Shown here: positions 7,036-12,570 of the stretch, in pieces
How the letters are laid out: every line of letters begins with the position of its first letter
How positions within the stretch are numbered: position 1 is the stretch's first letter
Assembly (NCBI GenBank): GCA_964388245.1
Contig: CAYLZH010000144.1
Location: 1-12,570 of the forward strand
Length of the DNA: 12,570 bases
DNA from: JAIOYV01 sp964388245
GTDB taxonomy: Bacteria > Bacteroidota > Bacteroidia > Bacteroidales > M50B96
Direction: 5' to 3'
Notes under the pieces: model-generated
Told to the model about the DNA's origin: nothing
Databases searched by the model: none
The model's input: only the letters and a program-made list of their open reading frames with translations
Position numbers and translations under genes: made by a program

Positions 7036-7067
7036 CAAAATTAAAAAATGACAATGGATTCTCTAAA
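7036..7067 (-). promoter_or_regulatory. purN promoter candidate, Bacteroidota type
   Basis: On the minus strand a perfect -7 element TAATTTTG (7036-7043, consensus TAnnTTTG) is preceded, after 20 bases, by TTTA (7064-7067, consensus TTTG). The -7 element ends 25 bases before the purN ATG, implying a short leader. Confidence 0.5.
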
Positions 7068-7101
7068 TTATCTTAATGGGAATTCTTCAGGAAGGATGCT
7101 G

Positions 7102-7134
7102 TTTTACCTGCATCGACCATTACAAGCAGTAAAA
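7102..7134. other. imperfect inverted repeat in the purN-acpP control region
   Basis: TTTTACCTGC (7102-7111) can pair with GCAGTAAAA (7126-7134) with one bulged base and a 14-base loop. It lies between the two divergent promoter candidates. It could be an operator or chance in AT-rich DNA. The rest of the 386-base gap (7011-7396) shows no gene; only the two promoter candidates are otherwise notable. Confidence 0.25.
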
Positions 7135-7317
7135 TGTAAAAGATTTTAAATTAAATCCATATAGCACCCATGACATTAACAATTTAAAGATGCCTTTCAT
7201 AAACTTCCAAAAACGTTGAAATGGCTTATGAACAGGCCGTTTAACCAATCCTTACATTCGCCGTATTGCTGCGAAAACACATATTACGCTGGGAAAACGT
7301 ATAAAATTTCTATTTTT

Positions 7318-7349
7318 TTTGAAAATTCTGTGTTTAATTTATTTCTTTG
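7318..7349 (+). promoter_or_regulatory. acpP-fabF-rnc promoter candidate, Bacteroidota type
   Basis: TTTG at 7318-7321, a 20-base spacer, then TTTCTTTG at 7342-7349, which matches TAnnTTTG except at its second base. Transcription would start near 7355, giving a leader of about 40 bases. An AAGG at 7390-7393, 3 bases before the acpP ATG, is the only ribosome-binding-like sequence. Confidence 0.5.
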
Positions 7350-7396
7350 CACACTAAATATTGTTCATTAAATTTATTAACTAAATTTTTAAGGTT

Positions 7397-7633
7397 ATGT
7401 CTGATATCGAACAAAAAGTAAAGGCAATTATAGTCGACAAATTAGGAGTTGAAGAAGACGAAGTTACTGCCAGTGCAAGTTTTACTAATGACTTAGGAGC
7501 AGATTCATTAGATACAGTTGAGTTGATAATGGAATTCGAAAAAGAATTTGATATTTCTATTCCTGACGAAATGGCTGAAAGCATTGGGACTGTTGGCGAT
7601 GCCGTTAAATTTATCGAAAAAGAAGCAAGTTAA
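7397..7633 (+). CDS. acpP: acyl carrier protein
   Basis: A 78-residue acidic four-helix protein of standard length that carries growing acyl chains on a 4'-phosphopantetheine arm. The attachment site is S37 in GADSLD (34-39), followed by the acidic recognition helix (TVELIMEFEKEF, 40-51) that docks fatty-acid synthase enzymes. The start gives the expected MSDIEQKVKAII N-terminus. It is the first gene of an operon: fabF begins 17 bases after the stop, and rnc follows. This order is common in Bacteroidota and related to the acpP-fabF order of many bacteria. A promoter candidate lies at 7318-7349. Confidence 0.97.
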   Translation: MSDIEQKVKAIIVDKLGVEEDEVTASASFTNDLGADSLDTVELIMEFEKEFDISIPDEMAESIGTVGDAVKFIEKEAS

Positions 7634-7650
7634 ATCATCAGCGTTTAGCA

Positions 7651-8904
7651 ATGGAGTTAAAACGGGTAGTAATAACAGGGCTTGGAGCCCTTACACCACT
7701 GGGTAATTCAATTAGTGAATATTGGGATAGTCTGGCTAATGGAGTAAGTGGTTCCGACCATATTACTCGTTTTGATACTTCACATTTCAAAACCAAATTT
7801 GCCTGCGAAATCAAAAACTTCGATCTGTCAAGCTATCTCGACAGAAAGGAGGCAAGAAAATTAGATCCTTATGCCCAGTATGCCATTGTAGCATCTGATC
7901 AGGCAATTGCTGATTCAGGGATGGATTTGGAAAATCTCGACAGAACTAAGGTTGGTGTCATTTGGGGTTCAGGAATTGGTGGATCAGATACTTTTCTTTC
8001 TGAAGTATCTGGTTACGCCAGAGGATCGGGAACCCCACGCTTTAATCCTTTCTTTATTCCGAAAATGATTGCTGATATTGCCTCGGGGCAAATCTCGATC
8101 CGGCACAAATTGCAGGGGCCAAATTTCACTACAGTATCTGCTTGTGCCTCATCGAGCAATGCCATAATTGATGCCTACAATTATATTAGGCTTGGAAAAG
8201 CAAAAGCATTTGTTACCGGTGGATCAGAAGCAGCAATTAATGAGGTTGGAATTGGTGGATTCAATGCAATGAAAGCCATCTCCCAGAGAAATGACGATTA
8301 TAAAACTGCATCACGACCATTCGATGCAACACGTGATGGTTTTGTTATGGGAGAAGGAGCCGGTGCATTGGTTGTCGAAGAACTTGAGCATGCCTTAGCG
8401 CGTGGTGCAAAAATTTATTGCGAAATTGCCGGAGCAGGTATGTCAGCAGATGCTCATCATCTTACGGCTCCTCATCCAGAAGGAGAAGGAGCATCAAGGG
8501 TAATGATTTCGGCACTTGAGGATGGCAATATTGCTCCTGAGGCTATTGATTATATAAACGTTCATGGAACATCTACACCATTGGGCGATATATCTGAAGT
8601 ACTGGCAATAAAAAATGTTTTTGGGGATCATGCTTTAAAATTAAATATCAGTTCAACAAAATCGATGCATGGCCATTTACTTGGTGCTGCGGGTGCAGTT
8701 GAAGCGCTTGCTGCAATAATGGCCATTGTTAAGAATATTGTTCCTCCCACAATTAATTTTTCTACTCAGGATCCTAAAATAGATTACGATCTGAACTTTA
8801 CTTTCAATAAAGCACAAGAACGCGATGTAAAATATGCCCTTAGCAATACATTTGGGTTTGGAGGGCATAATGCGTCAATCATTATAAAAGAATATTCTGC
8901 TTAA
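7651..8904 (+). CDS. fabF: beta-ketoacyl-ACP synthase II (KAS II)
   Basis: A 417-residue thiolase-fold condensing enzyme (E. coli FabF has 413). It joins malonyl-ACP to an acyl-ACP, elongating fatty acids in the cytosol. The Cys-His-His triad is complete: C165 in VSACASSSNA, H305 in NVHGTSTPLGD, and H342 in STKSMHGHLLGAAGA, with the conserved K337. The glycine-rich C-terminal NTFGFGGHNAS (399-409) is typical; this protein has His where E. coli has Thr after the GG. The N-terminus MELKRVVITGLGALTPLG aligns with the family start, so the ATG at 7651 is secure. It lies between acpP, its carrier substrate (17-base gap), and rnc (6-base gap). Confidence 0.97.
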   Translation: MELKRVVITGLGALTPLGNSISEYWDSLANGVSGSDHITRFDTSHFKTKFACEIKNFDLSSYLDRKEARKLDPYAQYAIVASDQAIADSGMDLENLDRTKVGVIWGSGIGGSDTFLSEVSGYARGSGTPRFNPFFIPKMIADIASGQISIRHKLQGPNFTTVSACASSSNAIIDAYNYIRLGKAKAFVTGGSEAAINEVGIGGFNAMKAISQRNDDYKTASRPFDATRDGFVMGEGAGALVVEELEHALARGAKIYCEIAGAGMSADAHHLTAPHPEGEGASRVMISALEDGNIAPEAIDYINVHGTSTPLGDISEVLAIKNVFGDHALKLNISSTKSMHGHLLGAAGAVEALAAIMAIVKNIVPPTINFSTQDPKIDYDLNFTFNKAQERDVKYALSNTFGFGGHNASIIIKEYSA

Positions 8905-8910
8905 GAATTT

Positions 8911-9678
8911 GTGATTCACTCACTTATAAGGCCGGTTAAGATACTTTTTTTGACGAATAGAAAATTCTACCGCCAAATCAGAAATGGTTTGGGCTTTTAT
9001 CCCGATAATTATAGGTACTATCAAATTGCACTCATACACCGGTCGGCCTCAATTAAAGCCACTGATGGTTCGATTATCAATAACGAAAGGCTTGAATTTC
9101 TTGGTGATGCAATTCTTGATGCAGTTGTTGCTCATTTTCTGTTTACAAAATATCCAAACAAAGACGAAGGTTTCTTAACCCAAATGCGATCAAAAATCGT
9201 AAAACGCGATTATCTGAATAACCTGGCAAAAAAAATTGGATTAAGCAGCCTGATTATTTCCCACACAAGTAAATCGAGTATAAAAAAGAATATTTACGGC
9301 GATGCCCTCGAAGCTTTTATCGGAGCAATGTACTTGGATCGTGGATATTTGTTTACCAAGAAATATATAGTTAATTACCTTATAGGAAACCATATCGATT
9401 TGGGCCAGCTTAGGCGTGTCGATACAAATTACAAAAGCCAGTTGTTGGAATGGGTGCAAAAACATAAAAAGGAAATGAGCATCGATACTGATATCGATCC
9501 AAAGCAACCAGATAAATTTATTTCTTATATCAGAATCGATCGCGAAATTTTTGGTTCAGGAATTGGCTTTTCAAAAAAGGAAGCAGAACAAAGGGCAGCC
9601 GGACAAGCTTTATTCAAAGTAAACGGAAATGGTGGCTATACACTGGATCAGCCAATTAATAATAAAGCCCAAAAGTAA
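8911..9678 (+). CDS. rnc: ribonuclease III (GTG start)
   Basis: A 255-residue double-strand-specific endoribonuclease that processes rRNA precursors and structured RNAs. The RNase III domain spans about 20-160 with the signature NERLEFLGDAILD (58-70; E59, E62, D66) and the second acidic pair D131 and E134 in GDALEAF. The double-stranded RNA-binding domain spans about 172-237 (YKSQLLEWVQ, then GSGIGFSKKEAEQRAA). GTG at 8911 is the likely start: the frame is shared with fabF, whose stop is only 6 bases earlier, and the next in-frame ATG is at residue 92, inside the catalytic domain. No clear ribosome-binding site is seen, so coupling to fabF translation is plausible. A stem-loop overlaps the last codons. 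Confidence 0.95.
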   Translation: MIHSLIRPVKILFLTNRKFYRQIRNGLGFYPDNYRYYQIALIHRSASIKATDGSIINNERLEFLGDAILDAVVAHFLFTKYPNKDEGFLTQMRSKIVKRDYLNNLAKKIGLSSLIISHTSKSSIKKNIYGDALEAFIGAMYLDRGYLFTKKYIVNYLIGNHIDLGQLRRVDTNYKSQLLEWVQKHKKEMSIDTDIDPKQPDKFISYIRIDREIFGSGIGFSKKEAEQRAAGQALFKVNGNGGYTLDQPINNKAQK

Positions 9679-9692
9679 ATCCTCCGGGCTTT
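9664..9692. terminator. possible shared terminator at the rnc 3' end
   Basis: Perfect 7-base arms AAAGCCC (9664-9670) and GGGCTTT (9686-9692) flank a 15-base loop that contains the rnc stop codon. The plus-strand stem is followed by GTTTCATATT and the minus-strand stem by ATTATTAATT, so neither U-tract is strong. Its place between convergent genes supports a role in ending transcripts. Confidence 0.35.
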
Positions 9693-9727
9693 GTTTCATA
9701 TTATGCTTTTAATATCAAATTATAAGA

Positions 9728-9757
9728 TTGAGTACGCTCAAGATTGAATAATTCAAT
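9728..9757. other. two small adjacent inverted repeats between rnc and ilvE
   Basis: TTGAG-TACG-CTCAA (9728-9741) and ATTGAA-TAA-TTCAAT (9743-9757) lie one base apart in the 104-base convergent gap. Both can form hairpins on either strand and may help end ilvE or rnc transcripts. The arms are short and AT-rich, so chance is possible. Confidence 0.3.
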
Positions 9758-9782
9758 ATTTCCTGCCACCTTAAAGTAAGTA

Positions 9783-10805
9783 TTAAAACTCAAGCAATTC
9801 GACCCAATTGTGTTTGTCTTCGGCATCGCCTGTTTGAATTGCTGTTAATTGTTCATATAATTTCAAAGATATTGGTCCGGGTTTACCATCCTTCGAATAA
9901 ACATATTCCTCTTCGGTTTTCTCATCAACGATTTTTCTTATCGGACTTATTACAGCCGCTGTTCCGCAAGCACCAGCCTCCTCAAGGGAAGAAAGTTCAG
10001 AAAGGTCGATCTGCCTGCGCTCCGCTTTTAATCCTAAATCAAGCGCCAACTGAAGCAGGCTCATATTCGTTATTGATGGTAAAATTGATGGCGATTCAGG
10101 TGTGATGTAAGTATTCTCTTTAATCCCAAAGAAGTTGGCCGGTCCACATTCATCGATATAGGTTTTTTCTTTGGCATCGAGATAAATAACCGATGCAAAG
10201 CCCCGATCGTGCCCTACTTTTAACGAGGCGAGACTTGCAGCATAATTTCCTCCGACTTTTATATGTCCGGTCCCAAGAGGTGCTGCACGGTCATAAGTCC
10301 GGCATATCATCATATCGACAGGTTTAAATCCTTCTTTAAAATATGGTCCAACTGGTGACACAAAAACCATGAACATATATTCATTAGCCGGTTTTACACC
10401 CACCTGTGGGCCTGTTCCGATCAACAAGGGCCTTAAATATAAAGAGGCTCCCGAACCATATGGAGGAATAAACTTCCTGTTGAGGCGAATCACTTTTTTT
10501 ATTGCCTTATGAAAAAGTTCATCCGGGACTTCAGCCATAAGTACACCCTGTGCCGACCTTCGCATCCGTTTTGCATTCTCCTGCCAGCGAAAAAGACGGA
10601 CCTTACCATCTTTGCCCATATATGCTTTTAGTCCTTCAAATGCTTCCTGTCCGTAATGTAAGCATGTAGCTGCAATGTGAATATCGATTTTTTCTGAAGA
10701 AGAAACTTCAAGTGCTCCCCATTTGCCTTTTCGATTGTAGCTACGCACATTGTAGTTAGTTTTGAGATACCCGAATGGAAGATTTTTCCAATCAATGTTA
10801 TTCAT
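9783..10805 (-). CDS. ilvE: branched-chain amino acid aminotransferase (class IV PLP)
   Basis: A 340-residue fold-type IV PLP enzyme that interconverts leucine, isoleucine and valine with their 2-oxo acids using glutamate/2-oxoglutarate. The PLP lysine is K183 in GHIKVGGNYAAS. The conserved YLDAKEKTYIDECGPANFFG (208-227) supplies the cofactor-contacting E218 region. GACGTAAVISPI (278-289) binds the cofactor phosphate. HYGQEAFEGLKAY (50-62) and SLYLRPLLIGTGPQVG (121-136) are typical of the longer, eukaryote-like BCAT II group rather than E. coli IlvE. The TNMSLLQLALDLG segment (246-258) is also typical. No ilv or leu genes are adjacent. It is convergent with rnc and 202 bases downstream of the cyclase receptor gene. 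A perfect -7 element lies 38 bases upstream; no attenuator is seen. Confidence 0.94.
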   Translation of the reverse strand: MNNIDWKNLPFGYLKTNYNVRSYNRKGKWGALEVSSSEKIDIHIAATCLHYGQEAFEGLKAYMGKDGKVRLFRWQENAKRMRRSAQGVLMAEVPDELFHKAIKKVIRLNRKFIPPYGSGASLYLRPLLIGTGPQVGVKPANEYMFMVFVSPVGPYFKEGFKPVDMMICRTYDRAAPLGTGHIKVGGNYAASLASLKVGHDRGFASVIYLDAKEKTYIDECGPANFFGIKENTYITPESPSILPSITNMSLLQLALDLGLKAERRQIDLSELSSLEEAGACGTAAVISPIRKIVDEKTEEEYVYSKDGKPGPISLKLYEQLTAIQTGDAEDKHNWVELLEF

Positions 10806-10843
10806 GATATTATTTTTTTTATTGATGATTTAGATTAATTGCT

Positions 10844-10851
10844 CAAAGGTA
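10844..10851 (-). promoter_or_regulatory. ilvE -7 promoter element candidate
   Basis: The minus strand reads TACCTTTG, a perfect TAnnTTTG, ending 38 bases before the ilvE ATG. No TTTG was found 19-21 bases upstream, so only half of the promoter pattern is supported. Confidence 0.35.
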
Positions 10852-11007
10852 ATAATTTTCATTATGTACACCGGCAAGTTTAAATATGTTATATAGCCAG
10901 TTTTGCGTCAAACTCATATCATATTAACTGGAATTGGCAGTATAGATTTTATATAACTAAATCTGTGTTATTATTTTTCAGTAGTAATTATGAGTAGTGC
11001 AATTTAT

Positions 11008-12570
11008 TTAAAAGAAGGATGATAAAAAGTCCATTTGCCTGATATTCTCGAGCTGTTGTTTTTTATTTACATCCCGGTTTTCTATTGCATAATCGGTGAA
11101 ATAGGTATGGCGGTCAATAAAATTGATTTGTCGCTTAAGCCATTCATCAACAGATTTAATTTTCTTCCGTTCGTATAATTCCATAAAAAGGTTTTTTGAA
11201 ACTGGAATAAAATCGCGCCGGCCAAGGTAGTCGAGATCAGCATCGCAGATTATCATTTCAAGCTTGCTCTTAGGATTTGGTGGTATTTTCGTAGCCATAA
11301 TCAATTCGCAAATCGTTTCAACTTGCGATGCTGTAAATTGATACCTCGGCAGAATTTCACGGGCAATTTTTACACCATGCAGTTCGTGGTTGTCATACCC
11401 AATTGTAAATCCGCTATCGTGGAACAGGGCCGCTGTTTTTAATATGATAATTTCCTCGTCGGTAGCACCTTCGGCATCTCCTATTATTTCGGCCTGCACA
11501 CAAACATCGATCGTGTGTTGTAGGTTATGATAATATAAATTCTTAGGTAATTCATCACCCATTCTCCAAATCATATAATCATAGAGATCGGTAAAGCGGA
11601 TTTCAAAAAGTTTGAACTTTAACAAATCGTTTGGGTAAATTCCCTTTTCATCTTTGGCATATTCAGGCTTAATCGCATTTACATAATACATCGACAATTC
11701 TGCTCCTGCTTTTTCCTGAATCTTCCCATGAAATTCACAATCGAAATAATCCATTGCCAGTTTATAGGTTGTTTCGGAAATGTTTATCCGTCCAACTTTT
11801 CCTTCCGATTCCATTCGACTGGCAGAATTTACAGTAACCCCCCATATGTCGTATGAATACCGTTTTGTTCCGATAACTCCTGCAATTGCAGGACCTGAAT
11901 GTATCCCGATCCGTAGTCCCCAATTAAGGTGTGCTGTCATTTCCCGGTCAAATTCGAATTGTTTCATGTACTCGCTTATTTCCATGGCAGCAAGTATAAC
12001 TTCGATTGGATTAGTGCGGTCTTTGTCAGGGATTCCGCCGGCGCACATGTATCCGTCACCAATGGTTTTTATTTTTTCTATCCGGTATTTCTCAATAATC
12101 TTATCGATATGCAGAAAAAACTCTTCAAGTTTTCGCACAAGTGTTTCAGGTTCGATTAATTCTGCAATTTTTGTAAATCCCTGGATATCGGTAAATAATA
12201 CTGTTACCAAATCAAATGTTTGGGTCGATGCTTTTCCTTTTAGTTTTAATTCGTCAGCGATTCTAAAAGGCAGCATATTCACCAGTAAATCTTCGGCACG
12301 TTCATTTTCTTTGAGCAGTTCATCGGTTCGTTCTTTAATTATTTTCTCGAGTTTATTTTTCTCCTTTGCAAACTGGTAATTCCTGTATTTAAAAAATACC
12401 ACTAAGATCACCAGAAGGAAAAGTCCGTAAAATAAATAGGCAATTACAGTTTGATAGAACGGGGCAAGGATTGTAAATTCAATACTTGCTTCATCAACCA
12501 AATCACCATACATACTTTTCGCTTTGATACGGAAGATATATTTTCCGGGCTTCAAAAAGTTATATTCCTT
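11008..12570 (-). CDS. membrane receptor with adenylate cyclase and HD domains, C-terminal part (cut by right edge)
   Basis: 521 codons are visible, open at the right edge. A TTG at 12555 could pass for a start but lies inside a Y_Y_Y-like domain (FLKPGKYIFRIKAKS), so the gene begins outside the window. Numbering from base 12570: end of the periplasmic Y_Y_Y domain (1-35), one membrane helix (about 38-62), signalling coiled coil (63-97), LPFRIADELK linker, then a class III cyclase domain (about 117-300). The cyclase residues are complete for ATP use: metal D128 and D172, adenine-selecting K168 and D241, transition-state N248 and R252. An HD domain follows (about 340-450) with H348, H352, HD at 384-385, H395, H398 and D445. 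Many Bacteroidota Y_Y_Y receptors carry a periplasmic beta-propeller upstream. Predicted to make cAMP in response to an external signal; HD activity unknown. Confidence 0.9.
   Translation of the reverse strand, partial: KEYNFLKPGKYIFRIKAKSMYGDLVDEASIEFTILAPFYQTVIAYLFYGLFLLVILVVFFKYRNYQFAKEKNKLEKIIKERTDELLKENERAEDLLVNMLPFRIADELKLKGKASTQTFDLVTVLFTDIQGFTKIAELIEPETLVRKLEEFFLHIDKIIEKYRIEKIKTIGDGYMCAGGIPDKDRTNPIEVILAAMEISEYMKQFEFDREMTAHLNWGLRIGIHSGPAIAGVIGTKRYSYDIWGVTVNSASRMESEGKVGRINISETTYKLAMDYFDCEFHGKIQEKAGAELSMYYVNAIKPEYAKDEKGIYPNDLLKFKLFEIRFTDLYDYMIWRMGDELPKNLYYHNLQHTIDVCVQAEIIGDAEGATDEEIIILKTAALFHDSGFTIGYDNHELHGVKIAREILPRYQFTASQVETICELIMATKIPPNPKSKLEMIICDADLDYLGRRDFIPVSKNLFMELYERKKIKSVDEWLKRQINFIDRHTYFTDYAIENRDVNKKQQLENIRQMDFLSSFF

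Noticed and set aside
10944..10964. AGATTT/AAATCT hairpin after the cyclase gene as a terminator
   Set aside because: Six-base AT-only-like arms, a 9-base loop and no U-tract in the transcribed direction. The 202-base gap 10806-11007 otherwise holds only the ilvE -7 candidate.
11780..12379. 199-codon plus-strand frame, long enough to attract attention
   Set aside because: Antisense to the cyclase domain; serine- and isoleucine-rich composition is what the reverse of that coding sequence gives.
12553..12555. TTG as start codon of the cyclase protein
   Set aside because: The frame stays open to base 12570, and the TTG lies inside the conserved LKPGKY strand of the Y_Y_Y domain.

Overview
The window looks like chromosomal DNA from a member of the Bacteroidota. 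Reasons: the acpP-fabF-rnc order; promoter candidates matching the Bacteroidota pattern (TTTG, about 20 bases, TAnnTTTG) with little Shine-Dalgarno sequence; AT-rich DNA; and a Y_Y_Y-type sensor joined to an output domain. Order or genus cannot be fixed from the sequence. No tRNA, rRNA, CRISPR array, transposase, integrase or prophage gene was seen. Most of the window is ordinary chromosome.

Layout, left to right. (1) 1-828, minus: N-terminal part of an exported TPR protein, cut by the left edge. (2) 1010-4708, minus: a tight run read as ettA (ABC-F translation factor), satD-like (cyclase-like domain plus helix-turn-helix), a DUF3307 membrane protein and a WbuC-type cupin. Junctions are an 8-base overlap, a 102-base gap filled mostly by a palindromic tandem repeat, and a 2-base gap. 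(3) 4795-6355, minus: two adjacent exported proteins of unknown function, 7 bases apart. (4) 6429-7010, minus: purN, with a long stem-loop starting right after its stop codon. (5) 7011-7396: divergent control region between purN and acpP. (6) 7397-9678, plus: acpP, fabF and rnc, a compact fatty-acid synthesis and RNase III operon. (7) 9783-10805, minus: ilvE-type branched-chain aminotransferase, convergent with rnc. (8) 11008-12570, minus: C-terminal part of a membrane receptor with a class III adenylate cyclase domain and an HD domain, cut by the right edge.

Functional reading. The housekeeping genes (purN, acpP, fabF, rnc, ilvE, ettA) are clear from catalytic motifs. The less explored material is the satD-like/DUF3307 pair behind ettA, which resembles the partner genes of the streptococcal sat (secretion and acid tolerance) operon; the repeat that supplies the satD-like stop codon; the two unknown exported proteins; and the cyclase-HD receptor. 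No clear new defence or mobile system is visible, so the findings are leads rather than a discovered system.
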